Shown: positions 1-7,807, counted from the stretch's first letter. The stretch: DNA of 64,000 nt from Thermococcus indicus (GCF_006274605.1 NZ_CP040846.1:62001-126000); one strand, 5' to 3'. Numbers and translations are program-made. Notes: generated by a model from the sequence alone, not told the origin.

Positions 1-2
1 TG

Positions 3-860
3 CCGACGCACCACTGGGTTCCAGACGCGTACACCGAGGTCCCCTCGGGAATCAACCCCACGCTGCTGGTGGCGACCTACGCGAGCCTCTACGCCCTCTT
101 CAGGGTGAGCTTCAGCCTCTTCGGAAAGGTCAGCTCGGGAATGAGCAGCGTCGGCTGGATAATGTGCGTCCTCGGAGTGCTCACAATGTTCATCGGCGTT
201 ACGATGGCCCTCGTCCAGAAGGACGTCAAGAGGCTCATGAGCTACCACGCGATTTCGCAGACAGGCTACATGCTCCTCGGAGTCGGCGTTGGTCTGGCAG
301 TCCTCAACGACCCGGCAAAGCTCGCCGCCTTTGGAAGGGACGCCATGGCCGGAGGTATATTCCACATAATCAACCACATCATCTACAAGAGCCTCCTCCT
401 CATGACCGCGGGAGCGCTGTTCTACGTGACCGGAACGAGGAATCTCAACGAGATGGGCGGCTTAGCCAGGAAGATGCCCTACACCACGATAGCCTTCATA
501 GTCGGTGCCGCGGCAATATCGGGAATTCCGCCCTTCAACGGCTTCGCGAGCAAATTCCTCATCTACGAGACGTCCTACCAGCTGAGCCCGATATTCGCGA
601 TATTCGCAATGGTCACCAGCGTGCTGACGCTGGCTTCGTTCGTCAAGGTATTCGCTTCAGCCTTCCTCGGACCGCCGGTCAAGAAGTACGAGGAGGTAAA
701 GGAGGTCCCAAGGAGCATGGTGGTGGCGATGCTCATCCTGGCGGCGCTGTGTCTGCTCTTCGGTCTGTTCCCGAACGTGGTGCTGGACAAGCTGGTGTAC
801 CCGGCAGTTGACGCGCTGCTGAAGCTGGGCAGCTACCAGACGTGGGGTGGTATACTATGA
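3..860 (+). CDS. mbhH: Membrane-bound hydrogenase subunit MbhH, 5'-truncated by window edge
   Basis: Large proton/sodium-pumping antiporter-like subunit (NuoL/M/N, MrpD family) of the membrane-bound [NiFe] hydrogenase. The frame is open to the window edge, and the first visible residues (PTHHWVPDA) match the conserved HHWLPDA-type loop of this family, so the true start lies upstream. Many hydrophobic helices follow, with the conserved SYHAISQTGYMLLG and GGIFHIINH segments that hold the channel lysine/histidine region. It is followed by I-J-K-L-M-N in the order known for the Pyrococcus mbh operon, which separates it from the sulfur-reducing mbx complex. It overlaps the next gene by ATGA. The assignment to H rather than another MrpD-like subunit rests on this order. 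Confidence 0.9.
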   Translation, partial: PTHHWVPDAYTEVPSGINPTLLVATYASLYALFRVSFSLFGKVSSGMSSVGWIMCVLGVLTMFIGVTMALVQKDVKRLMSYHAISQTGYMLLGVGVGLAVLNDPAKLAAFGRDAMAGGIFHIINHIIYKSLLLMTAGALFYVTGTRNLNEMGGLARKMPYTTIAFIVGAAAISGIPPFNGFASKFLIYETSYQLSPIFAIFAMVTSVLTLASFVKVFASAFLGPPVKKYEEVKEVPRSMVVAMLILAALCLLFGLFPNVVLDKLVYPAVDALLKLGSYQTWGGIL

Positions 861-1210
861 CGTGGATTGAGAGCCTTACGCTGAACTCGCCGTCGGGCTT
901 CTGGAACCCGATAGTCTGGCTGGCGTTCCTCATCGTCTTCGCGCTCATCGGCTACCTAATCTACTCCCGCGGAAACAGGAGCTACAAGCCGAACACCGAC
1001 CAGGTGAAACCCTTCCTGAGCGGCAACGAGGTTGAGGACGTGGAGGAAATCCGCGTAAGGGCGGGGGACATATACTGGGGCTTCATCGAGGCGCTCAAGG
1101 GCTACTACAACGCCCTCATGAGAATGCACACCGGAGACGTCAGGGACTACATCCTCTGGTACCTCGGGCTCGGTGCCGTGATCCTGTTCGTCCTCGTGGG
1201 GGGTGTGTGA
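857..1210 (+). CDS. mbhI: Membrane-bound hydrogenase subunit MbhI
   Basis: Protein of 117 aa with a hydrophobic N-terminal helix (IVWLAFLIVFALIGYLIY), a polar middle part that carries a VKPFLSGNE segment, and a C-terminal helix (YLGLGAVILFVLVGGV). This matches the small linker subunit between the antiporter module and the hydrogenase module in mbh-type complexes. The ATG overlaps the mbhH stop (ATGA), so translation is probably coupled; an in-frame GTG further upstream is less likely. The next gene begins directly after its stop codon. No catalytic residues are expected. Confidence 0.85.
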   Translation: MTWIESLTLNSPSGFWNPIVWLAFLIVFALIGYLIYSRGNRSYKPNTDQVKPFLSGNEVEDVEEIRVRAGDIYWGFIEALKGYYNALMRMHTGDVRDYILWYLGLGAVILFVLVGGV

Positions 1211-1657
1211 ATGGGGAAGCTGACCAACTTTAAACGCTCCCTCTGGGTTTTCCATGCCTCTGGAGGGAGCTGTAACGCCTGCGATATCGAGATCATAGCC
1301 GCGTTGACGCCGCGCTACGACGTGGAGCGCTTTGGAATCAAACTCGTCGGAAGCCCAAGGCACGCGGATGTGCTCCTCGTTACCGGAGCCATTCCAAGGG
1401 ACTTCGCAGATAAGCTGAGGCGCATATACGAGCAGATGCCCGACCCGAAGGCGGTCGTTGTCATAGGCTGTTGCGGAACCAGCGGGGGAGTGTTCTACGA
1501 CTCCTACAACATAGCCGGCCCGATAGACGAGATAATCCCCGTGGACGTCTACGTTCCCGGCTGCCCCCCGAGGCCCGAGGCGATAATAGACGGCGTTGTG
1601 AAGGCCTGGCTTAAGATAGAGAAGCTGGAAAAGGAGCTGGAGGGGAAGAAAGGATGA
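1211..1657 (+). CDS. mbhJ: Membrane-bound hydrogenase small subunit MbhJ
   Basis: Small electron-transfer subunit (NuoB / [NiFe] group 4 family), 148 aa. It carries the expected cysteine pattern for the proximal [4Fe-4S] cluster: SCNAC near residue 20, IGCCG near residue 94 and the VPGCPPRP motif near residue 117. It passes electrons from the ferredoxin-like MbhN to the NiFe site of MbhL at the cytoplasmic face of the membrane. The start lies directly after the mbhI stop, and the end overlaps mbhK by ATGA. Length is normal for the group. Confidence 0.93.
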   Translation: MGKLTNFKRSLWVFHASGGSCNACDIEIIAALTPRYDVERFGIKLVGSPRHADVLLVTGAIPRDFADKLRRIYEQMPDPKAVVVIGCCGTSGGVFYDSYNIAGPIDEIIPVDVYVPGCPPRPEAIIDGVVKAWLKIEKLEKELEGKKG

Positions 1658-2208
1658 GGGAACCAATGAGCGTGGAAGAGGTCCTCAAGAGGCTCCAGGA
1701 GGCGCTCGGTGAGGCCTTGCTCTCCCACGAGGTCAGGGAGTACACGATGGGCGTCAGGAGGAAGAGGACGTACAGGGAGCTCTGGATAGAGATAGACCCG
1801 AAGGCCTTCAGGAGAGCCGTCGAAGTCATGTTCGAGCTTGACTACCCGCACCTGCACTTCATAACCGGAGAGGATGACGGAGGCGACTCCCTGAGGATGG
1901 TCTACTCCTTCGGCCTGTTCTGGGCCATTCCCTGGGGGGAGCTCAGCGTCACCATGCGCTTCAACCTTCCGAAGGATAGCCTAGTCCTGCCGACGATAAC
2001 CGACCTGATGCCCGGTGCTGAGACCAACGAGCGCGAGATTAGGGAAATGCTAGGCGTTGAATTCGAGGGACTGAAGAACAAGCGGCACCTCTTCCTGCCC
2101 GACGACTGGCCGGAGGGCAAGTATCCCTGGAGGAAGGACGAGTACGGCGTGGAGGACATGGTGAAGCACACCCACAAGAGCGTGAACGAGATAAGGAGGG
2201 GTGAGTGA
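1654..2208 (+). CDS. mbhK: Membrane-bound hydrogenase subunit MbhK (NuoC-like)
   Basis: Protein of 184 aa of the 30-kDa NADH dehydrogenase / NuoC family. The diagnostic C-terminal part is present: PTITDLMPGAETNEREIREMLG, followed by HLFLPDDWPEGKYPWRKDE. It is a soluble scaffold subunit docking onto MbhL. The ATG overlaps the mbhJ stop as ATGA, and its own TGA shares its A with the mbhL start (TGATG), so the three genes look translationally coupled. No metal-binding residues are expected. Confidence 0.92.
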   Translation: MREPMSVEEVLKRLQEALGEALLSHEVREYTMGVRRKRTYRELWIEIDPKAFRRAVEVMFELDYPHLHFITGEDDGGDSLRMVYSFGLFWAIPWGELSVTMRFNLPKDSLVLPTITDLMPGAETNEREIREMLGVEFEGLKNKRHLFLPDDWPEGKYPWRKDEYGVEDMVKHTHKSVNEIRRGE

Positions 2209-3446
2209 TGGCGAAAACCCAGTACTACGTTCCAGTCGGCCCGATTCACCCGGCGCTGAAGGAGCCCATAAGGGTCGAGGCCAAGGTCGAGGGCGAGAGG
2301 ATAGTCGAGGTGGACGTCAAGAGGGGCTTTGCCCACAGGGGAATAGAGTACATGGGCATGAAGAGGAACGCCATCCAGACCCTCTACCTCTCGGAGAGAA
2401 TATGCGGAATCTGCTCGATATCGCACCCCTACGCCTTCGTCATAGGAAGCGAAAAGGCCCTGGGAATAGAGGCCCCGCCGAGGGCCCAGTACATAAGGAC
2501 AATAATAGCCGAGCTGGAGAGGATTCACAGCCACATACTCTGGCTCGGCGTGGTTGCGCACGAGATGGGCTTCGACTCCCTCCTGTTCTGGACGTGGAAG
2601 GGTAGGGAGAAGGTCCTCGACATCCTGGAGCTCCTGACCGGGAACAGGATAAACTACTCCGTGTTCATGATAGGCGGCGTCAGGAGGGACATAACGGAAA
2701 GCCAGGCGAAGGCAATAAAGGACATGATAAACTACTACAGGATATTCACGGAGGAGATGAAGGACGTTTTCCTGGCGGACCCGGTTTACAAGGCCAGGAC
2801 GCGGGGAGTGGCACAGCTCTCCAGAGATATGGCGAAGAAGCTCAACGTATGCGGGCCCGTTGCCAGGGCGGCCGGACTGCGGATGGACGTCAGGCAGGAC
2901 AACCCCTACGACGCCTACGCAGACATCGGAGTCAGGGCGGTGGTTCCCCAGGACATAGTCGGCGAGGCCAGGGGCGATGCCTACGACATCACCCTCGTCA
3001 GGATATACGAGATAGAGCAGAGCCTCGACATAATCGAGTTCTGCCTCGAGGGGATGCCAGAGGGCAAGATAATGGCCATTCCGAACTACGTGGCGCTTCT
3101 GGCAAAGATAAGGAGGAGCGAAGGGGAAGCGATAGGCATGCACGAGGCGCCGCGCGGTGAGGTCATCCACTACTTCAAGTACGGCAACAAGCGCGACGGA
3201 CCGGTCGTCTGGAAGGTAATAGCCCCGAGCTACAACAACATCAACACGTGGGGGCCGCTCCTGCTCGGTGCCGAGGTGGCCGACATACCGATAGTCGTCG
3301 CCTACATAGACCCGTGCATGTGCTGCAACGACAGGGTCGCGGTGGTAAGGGACGAAAACGGCAGGATAATCGACCCGGCGACGCTGCACCTGAAGGCGGT
3401 TGAAAAAACAAGGAAGCTTAGGGAAGAGCTGGGGGTGAGAGAATGA
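2208..3446 (+). CDS. mbhL: Membrane-bound [NiFe] hydrogenase large subunit MbhL
   Basis: Catalytic subunit, 412 aa, that reduces protons to H2 with electrons from ferredoxin. Both NiFe ligand pairs are present: ERICGIC (C66, C69) and DPCMCC (C370, C373). All four cysteines are kept, so this is a true hydrogenase and not the MbxL type, which lacks a pair. An extra cysteine (C372) lies inside the C-terminal pair where related proteins I know have Ser. The ATG at 2208 is used rather than the GTG three bases before, because it overlaps the mbhK stop. The C-terminus continues well beyond the second pair, as in group 4 enzymes that lack a processed tail. Confidence 0.95.
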   Translation: MAKTQYYVPVGPIHPALKEPIRVEAKVEGERIVEVDVKRGFAHRGIEYMGMKRNAIQTLYLSERICGICSISHPYAFVIGSEKALGIEAPPRAQYIRTIIAELERIHSHILWLGVVAHEMGFDSLLFWTWKGREKVLDILELLTGNRINYSVFMIGGVRRDITESQAKAIKDMINYYRIFTEEMKDVFLADPVYKARTRGVAQLSRDMAKKLNVCGPVARAAGLRMDVRQDNPYDAYADIGVRAVVPQDIVGEARGDAYDITLVRIYEIEQSLDIIEFCLEGMPEGKIMAIPNYVALLAKIRRSEGEAIGMHEAPRGEVIHYFKYGNKRDGPVVWKVIAPSYNNINTWGPLLLGAEVADIPIVVAYIDPCMCCNDRVAVVRDENGRIIDPATLHLKAVEKTRKLREELGVRE

Positions 3447-3652
3447 ATGGCAGCATTCTTCATGAGGGGTGCACGGGAAGCAAGGCCATTCGTGAGGCTC
3501 ACACCCATCCTGCGTCCGGAGGACGCACTTTAAGAGTGAGCAAATGGACAATGAACACTATTGAGGCACCCCCCAGCGGAAAAGTCAGTTTTAGAGTTAA
3601 CGACATTCCGCCAGCGCTTGCGCAAGCAAGGGCTGAGGGGGTGAGGGCATGA
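3443..3652 (+). CDS. Small unknown ORF wedged between mbhL and mbhM
   Basis: A 69-aa reading frame that overlaps the mbhL stop by ATGA at its start and the mbhM ATG by ATGA at its end. Both overlaps are the pattern used by true genes of this operon, and a purine-rich GGGGGTGAG precedes it. The sequence (MNGSILHEGCTGSKAIREAH...) is polar, has one cysteine and no hydrophobic helix, and I recognise no family. I know of no gene at this place in other mbh operons, where L and M are adjacent. The DNA also contains perfect inverted repeats, so it could be a non-coding insert that happens to be open. Real-gene status is uncertain. Confidence 0.35.
   Translation: MNGSILHEGCTGSKAIREAHTHPASGGRTLRVSKWTMNTIEAPPSGKVSFRVNDIPPALAQARAEGVRA
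3511..3527. repeat. Perfect 7-3-7 inverted repeat between mbhL and mbhM
   Basis: TGCGTCC and GGACGCA flank a GGA loop. A second perfect palindrome, GCTTGCGCAAGC, lies at 3616-3627. Both fall in the roughly 200-bp insert between mbhL and mbhM. In RNA they would form hairpins that could serve as processing or attenuation sites; this role is inference. Confidence 0.5.
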
Positions 3653-4613
3653 CCCCCGAGACCCTTATTTACGCGTTCACCTTCCCCGTGCTGGGGTCTT
3701 CCTCGGGCTGGTCTACAAGGGTGTGGACAGGCGCGTCTCGGCCAGGCTGACCTCCAGGATAGGGCCGCCCATAAGGCAGCCGTTCTGGGACGTTGGCAAG
3801 CTGCTCCTCAAGGAAACGGTAGTTCCAGAGAACGCAATAGCGTGGATATTCAACGCCATGCCGATAGTTTCCTTCGCGGCCTCGATGACCCTGCTCCTCT
3901 ACATACCCTTCGGAGTGCTCAAGGCTCCGCTCGAGGGCTACGGAGACCTGGTAGTCATACTCTACCTGCTAACCCTCCAGTCGCTGGCAATGGCCATAGG
4001 CGGCTTTGCATCGGGAAGCCCGTTCTCCTCGGTGGGTGCGCAGAGGGAAATGGTGCTCATGATGAGCTACGAGATGCCGCTGGCGACGGTTATAGTCGGC
4101 TTCGCCGTGCTCTACAAGAGCTTCTCGCTGACGACCATAGCTAGCACACCGGTGTGGGGCGTCGCGGGTCCGCTCGCGGCCATGGGCGTGCTGCTGCTCT
4201 TCATAGCACTGCTCGTAGTCACGCCGGCCGAGCTGGCGAAACTGCCCTTCGACATCGCAGAGGCTGAGACGGAGATATGTGAGGGTATGCTCGCAGAGTA
4301 CAGTGGGAGGAACCTGGCACTGTTCTACCTCTCGGACGCGGTCAGGGGCTTCGCCATGGCAGCGCTGGAGGTGGTGCTGTTCTTCCCGTTCACGCTGACG
4401 AGCATGCTCAACCTGAACCTAACGGGAACGCCCTACTACGTCGTCGAAGCCCTGTGGTTCCTCTTCAAGGTCATGGTCATCTACCTGCTGGCGATAACGC
4501 TGGTCAGGACATCGTTCGCAAGGTTCAGGATAGAGCAGGCGTCCATGGTGTTCTGGGTCTACGTCAACATAATCGCTCTCGTCGGGCTCGCGCTGGTATG
4601 GTTGGGGGTGTGA
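3649..4613 (+). CDS. mbhM: Membrane-bound hydrogenase subunit MbhM (NuoH-like), apparent 1-nt frameshift
   Basis: Membrane anchor of the NuoH/ND1/HycD family that links the hydrogenase module to the membrane arm. Conserved parts include RLTSRIGPPIRQPF near the N-terminus and FDIAEAETEICEGMLAEYSG in the quinone-site-like loop. The start ATG at 3649 (MTPETLIYAFTFPVLG) and the remainder (VFLGLVYKGVDRRVSARL) lie in different frames. One extra G in the GGGG run at 3693-3696 joins them into a normal 321-aa protein. As written, the upstream frame ends after 33 codons. A sequencing under-call is more likely than a real mutation, because four more genes here show the same defect. It is followed by mbhN with a 3-nt gap. 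Confidence 0.88.
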
Positions 4614-4616
4614 TGC

Positions 4617-5114
4617 ATGGTAAACAAGATGATGTTCGTCCTCCTCAAGCAGCTCGTCAAAAAGCCCGCCACCAACCCCTTCCCGGTTAAGCATGCTCCC
4701 GCTAACGTCACGGCGTTAATAGAGAAGGTCCAGAAGGGAGAGGTGCAGATAAACCCACCCGTTCCGGTTCCCGAAGGGTTCAGGGGCAAGCTCCTCTACG
4801 ACCCGGAGAGGTGCATAGGCTGCAGGCTGTGCATAATGGTCTGTCCCGCTGACGCTATGGAGTGGATTCCGGAGCTCAAGAAGATACGGCACTACGTCTC
4901 GCGCTGCATGTTCTGCGCCCTCTGCGTTGACGTCTGCCCAGGCAAGAAGTTCCCGGGCGAGGAGAAGGCCGTCAAGGCACTTAGGATGAGCGAGGAGTTC
5001 CTCATAGCCGACTACGACAAGTACAGCGACAACCTCATCGAGGAACCGCCGGAGGCGAAGGAGATGTTCGAAAAAGAAGCTGAAGGCACTGTTCAAACGG
5101 AAGAAAAAGTTTGA
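4617..5114 (+). CDS. mbhN: Membrane-bound hydrogenase ferredoxin-like subunit MbhN
   Basis: NuoI-like subunit, 165 aa, with two complete [4Fe-4S] motifs: CIGCRLCIMVCP and CMFCALCVDVCP. It accepts electrons from reduced ferredoxin and passes them to MbhJ. The C-terminal tail is acidic (EEPPEAKEMFEKEAEG). It is the last gene of the mbh operon. It is followed by a T-rich stretch at 5115-5139 and a GC hairpin that belongs to a transposon-end relic. The start ATG lies 3 nt after the mbhM stop. Confidence 0.94.
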   Translation: MVNKMMFVLLKQLVKKPATNPFPVKHAPANVTALIEKVQKGEVQINPPVPVPEGFRGKLLYDPERCIGCRLCIMVCPADAMEWIPELKKIRHYVSRCMFCALCVDVCPGKKFPGEEKAVKALRMSEEFLIADYDKYSDNLIEEPPEAKEMFEKEAEGTVQTEEKV

Positions 5115-5115
5115 G

Positions 5116-5139
5116 TTATTCTTCACTTTTTTCTTCCGA
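5116..5139 (+). terminator. T-rich probable terminator after the mbh operon
   Basis: A pyrimidine-rich tract (TTATTCTTCACTTTTTTCTT) begins two bases after the mbhN stop, in the form typical for archaeal intrinsic termination. It lies directly before the hairpin at 5143-5172. Confidence 0.45.
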
Positions 5140-5142
5140 AAG

Positions 5143-5172
5143 CCTCGCCCTTCAGGGCGGGGAGGAGGTCAG
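5143..5172 (+). repeat. Solo right-end-like relic of a TnpB/IS605-type element
   Basis: This 30-bp hairpin sequence (CCTCGCCC, loop TTCA, GGGCGGGG, then AGGAGGTCAG) closely matches the right end of the intact TnpB element at 6359-7807, which also ends in GGGAGGAGGTCAG. No tnpB or left end is present here. The final TCA of the copy supplies the stop codon (TGA on the minus strand) of the ferritin-like gene. It may now act as a bidirectional terminator between two convergent genes. Confidence 0.65.
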
Positions 5173-5648
5173 TTTTTCAGTTCCCCGTACCTCTGCCTCA
5201 GTAGCTCATAGTGCCCCCGCTCAACTTCGGCCAGTTTGGAGTAGAGCTCCCTCAGCCGCTCGTCATCAACCCTCTCCGCGAGCAGCTTGTAGGATTCGTG
5301 GGCTATCAGCTCGCTCTCCATCGCGGCCTTAAGAACCTCCTCAAGCTGGTCAGCCCTCTCGAACTCATCGAGAACCGGAAGAACCTCGAGCGGGGGAAGG
5401 TCGCTCCTCGGAGCGTCCCCGTAGGTCTCCCTGAACCGGGCCTCGAGCTCGGTGGCGTGGTTCAACGAGTCCTCTGCCAGCTTCTCGAAGGTTTTCACAA
5501 GCTCCTCTCCAAGACCGAGGTTTCTCGCGCGTCCCGCGAGCTCGCGGTAGAATTCCGCCTCCTCCTTCTCGCCCTCTATCCAGTAGGCCAGGGCGTCCCT
5601 GTAACTCAGCTTTGAAAGGGCCTCAACGACCTCGTGAACGTCGTACAT
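5169..5648 (-). CDS. Ferritin-like (rubrerythrin-related) protein
   Basis: All-helical protein of about 159 aa with the spacing of a ferritin-like di-iron bundle. Putative metal ligands are in EGEKEEAEFY (helix 1), EDSLNHATE (helix 2), ESELIAHESY (helix 3) and EVERGHYELL (helix 4), giving two ExxH-type pairs. There is no rubredoxin CxxC domain, so it is not a full rubrerythrin. The family takes part in oxidative-stress defence or iron handling; which applies here is unknown. The start ATG at 5648 follows a GGGGGGATG site better than the in-frame ATG at 5654. It is convergent to mbhN, and its stop codon lies inside the transposon-end relic. Confidence 0.75.
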   Translation of the reverse strand: MYDVHEVVEALSKLSYRDALAYWIEGEKEEAEFYRELAGRARNLGLGEELVKTFEKLAEDSLNHATELEARFRETYGDAPRSDLPPLEVLPVLDEFERADQLEEVLKAAMESELIAHESYKLLAERVDDERLRELYSKLAEVERGHYELLRQRYGELKN

Positions 5649-5696
5649 TCCCATCCCCCCGTACGGATAGCCTCGGGGACCTAATAAGCTTTCGGC

Positions 5697-5885
5697 TCAC
5701 CTAACCAGCCATATCGTCAGGAACATCAGAAAGTAAGCTATCACGCTGATGACGATGTGGACCTTTATCCATGCTTCCCTGCGCTTTGAAAGGAATATCA
5801 GGGCCCCGCTCAGCATGGCGAGGCTCATGAGGGCAAAGCTCAGATAGCCCAGGGTGTAGTGGTCGAGGCTAACCATTTGGAACAC
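5697..5885 (-). CDS. Small two-helix membrane protein
   Basis: Protein of 62 aa with two strong hydrophobic segments (LGYLSFALMSLAMLSGALIF and IVISVIAYFLMFLTIWLV) around a basic loop (SKRREAWIKVH). It begins within the last codons of the SagB-type nitroreductase gene (17-nt overlap), so the two were one transcription unit before the IS insertion. I recognise no named family; the helices recall small cytochrome b561-like proteins, but there is no clear heme-ligand pattern. It may be cut off from its promoter by the insertion. Confidence 0.6.
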   Translation of the reverse strand: MFQMVSLDHYTLGYLSFALMSLAMLSGALIFLSKRREAWIKVHIVISVIAYFLMFLTIWLVR

Positions 5886-6358
5886 CCACCGGGAAGATGT
5901 ACATGGGAGTGCCTTCCGTTCCCACTATCTCGGCAACCTGGTCATCGTAGAACGCCCCCACCGCGACGGTCCCAAGGTTCAGAGCGGTTGTCTGGAGGTA
6001 GATGTTCTGGCCTATGTGGCCGGCCTCCATGTGGATGTACCTGACGCCCCTTTCCCCATAGTAGGAGGTCGTCCTGGAGTAGTACGCCACGAGAACGATG
6101 TCCACCGCCGCTCTCCCTACCCACAACTGGTCCAGCGCGGCCTTCTGGAGGGCCCTCCTCCAGTCCCCGGTCTTTACCAGGATCAGCGTGTGGTTGAACG
6201 GGTCGTATCGGTATATCCCCTCTTCGAGGCCCTCGACGTTTCCGACCACGACGTAAACCTCGAAGGGGTAGGTCGCCCCGGCACTCGGGGCCGAGCGGTA
6301 CTTCCTCGGGTCCGTTATTCCCTGCGCCGCCCACAGGAGCTGGGAAAGCTGCTCAATG
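5869..6358 (-). pseudogene. SagB-type nitroreductase, C-terminal part of a gene split by an IS element
   Basis: Reading on from position 6358 on the minus strand gives IEQLSQLLWAAQGITDPRKY, then RSAPSAGATYPFEVYVVVGN and the remainder of a SagB/ThcOx-like nitroreductase (FMN-binding, NADH oxidase fold) up to the stop at 5869. Its N-terminal part lies at 7808-8025. Removing the 1449 bp between them restores one in-frame gene of 235 codons, with the junction reading LTIEQL. The isolated piece has only an internal ATG at 6249 and is unlikely to be functional. The protein as reconstructed had an N-terminal membrane anchor. Its natural substrate is unknown. Confidence 0.85.
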
Positions 6359-6500
6359 CTGACCTCCTCCCTGCCCTGAAGGGTTAACCCCTCGCCAAAG
6401 GCGGGGAGGTTCGAGGGGTTCTCATCAGGGCAACCCTTGAAAAGGGTTCTTCGAACCCCTCGGGGAGGGCCTTCCCCCCATTACCCCTACCTCCCGCAAG
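6359..6500 (-). ncRNA. Probable omega (guide) RNA region of the TnpB element
   Basis: In TnpB systems the guide RNA comes from the 3' end of tnpB and the adjoining right end, and its guide is the sequence just past the element. Here the region holds strong hairpins (CCTCCCCGCC with GGCGAGGGG; CCCT-TCA-AGGG) ending at GTCAG. The guide would then begin with CATTGAGC from the host gene. The 5' limit is a guess. No RNA evidence is available. Confidence 0.4.
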
Positions 6501-7697
6501 AGCGGAGAGACTCGGGGTTATGGTTTTGGAAACCTTCTTCAAGATATTGAAGGCACCAACGATGTCAGCATTCATAACAACGCCCTCCCTGTGGCACTTA
6601 AATAAACCCCTAACAAAACGAGCGTTAGAATGGCGTTGGCCACAGAGAGGGCAAGTTTGAGAAGTGAAAGCCTCATTCACAACCACAATGGCAATACCAT
6701 ACTCTTCTGCAACTTCTTTGAGACGTTTAATCACATAATTAAACCGCCAGACGTGAGAGAGGATAAAGTTTTGCTTTCTACCCTTCTCAGGATTCCGAGC
6801 TATTCCCTTCGGATAGCCAACGACAATTCTGGAAACGCCCAAATCGTAAAGCCTTCTCACAGTTTGCCTTACGGCAGTGTTAATGTAGTGCTTCGCTTGA
6901 AGTTTAGCCTTCTCATGCATTCTTTTTAGTTTCCTACTCGTTTTAGCTCCTGACTTGTTGAGTTTTGACTGATAATCAGCAATTTTTCTTTTCCAATAAA
7001 AATCAATACTCTTTAAAGGTTTTCCATTGACCAGAAAGCTTTCCCCATTCTCCACGTAAACAGCCATTAAATTGTTAACTCCCAAATCAATTCCCGCTGA
7101 AAGGCTCCCCTTAGGAGTTCTTGGAAGTTTAATCCACTCCCCGCCCTCAAGTTTTTCCTCTGCCGTAAAACTGATGTGAGCATGCCATTTCCTCTTTACG
7201 GAGTCGTAAGTGATTTCTAAGCGTCCTTGCTTACCCTTCAAGTGAATTCTGCCCTTGAACTGGATTTCGAGTTTTCTAAATTTGCCAAGACGTCTTAACT
7301 CGATAATGTTTCCCTTGATTTTGTACTGGTCGTTCCTGAGGGGAATTACGAAGAGTTTTCTGCCGTTCTTTTCCTTGACGAATTTTGGCGGTTTTGGTTT
7401 GAACCATTCGGGAAGTTCTCCTTTCTTTTTCTTCCTGTTGAGGGTGAAGAAACTTCTCCACGCTTCAGCGTTCTTTCTGGCTAATTGTTGAACTGTTGAG
7501 CCCCCAATCCAGTTTTTGAACTCGTGATAAGCTTCCTTTTCAGTTGTTGAGAAGTCGATTTTGCCGAATTCTTTGAACTGTTTGAGCCTCTGGTAGTTGA
7601 GTTTGTTCCAGATTACTGCTGTGGTGTGGGCTAACTCGAAGAGGGCTTTCTCTTGCTCTTTGCTTGGTTGGAGTTTAACCGTTACTGCCCGCTTCAT
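6384..7697 (-). CDS. tnpB: TnpB RNA-guided nuclease (IS605 OrfB family)
   Basis: Protein of 437 aa. The RuvC catalytic residues are all present: D204 in SAGIDLGVNN, E342 in VVVNEAF and D378 in MNADIVGAFN. Between the last two lies the zinc finger, which has C349, C352 and C368 but reads FKCHREG where most TnpBs have a second CxxC. The basic N-terminal WED/REC part precedes the RuvC domain. The coding region runs into the right end, where TnpB elements encode the guide (omega) RNA. It appears intact, so it could still cut at old target sites. Codons are more AT-rich than in the neighbours. Confidence 0.92.
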   Translation of the reverse strand: MKRAVTVKLQPSKEQEKALFELAHTTAVIWNKLNYQRLKQFKEFGKIDFSTTEKEAYHEFKNWIGGSTVQQLARKNAEAWRSFFTLNRKKKKGELPEWFKPKPPKFVKEKNGRKLFVIPLRNDQYKIKGNIIELRRLGKFRKLEIQFKGRIHLKGKQGRLEITYDSVKRKWHAHISFTAEEKLEGGEWIKLPRTPKGSLSAGIDLGVNNLMAVYVENGESFLVNGKPLKSIDFYWKRKIADYQSKLNKSGAKTSRKLKRMHEKAKLQAKHYINTAVRQTVRRLYDLGVSRIVVGYPKGIARNPEKGRKQNFILSHVWRFNYVIKRLKEVAEEYGIAIVVVNEAFTSQTCPLCGQRHSNARFVRGLFKCHREGVVMNADIVGAFNILKKVSKTITPSLSALAGGRGNGGKALPEGFEEPFSRVALMRTPRTSPPLARG

Positions 7698-7807
7698 CTT
7701 AAAGTATGGTATGAATCTTAGGCTTTAAAAGAGTATTGCTTTCCTACTTGAAAGCTATTTGCTGAACATCGTACCCCCTAAAGAATGAAGCTTGTGAAAA
7801 GAAAAAT

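Larger units (their letters stand above)
6359..7807 (-). mobile_element. IS200/IS605-type element carrying only tnpB
   Basis: The element of 1449 bp can be bounded because it interrupts an otherwise in-frame gene. On the minus strand the left flank is CCCCTGAC and the right flank CATTGAGC, and joining them restores reading (codons CTG ACC ATT GAG). The left end begins ATTTTTCTTTTCACAAGC. The right end after tnpB forms hairpins and closes with GGGAGGAGGTCAG. No target duplication is visible, as expected for the single-strand transposition of this family. There is no tnpA, so mobility would need a TnpA in trans. The exact cut could shift by a base or so. Confidence 0.85.

Noticed and set aside
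1902-3551. A 549-codon minus-strand open frame across mbhK and mbhL
   Set aside because: It is antisense to clearly conserved hydrogenase genes, with a composition typical of a shadow frame in GC-rich coding DNA.
6359-7807. A tnpA transposase in the TnpB element
   Set aside because: After tnpB only about 110 bp remain at the left end, too short for TnpA, and no HUH motif is seen.
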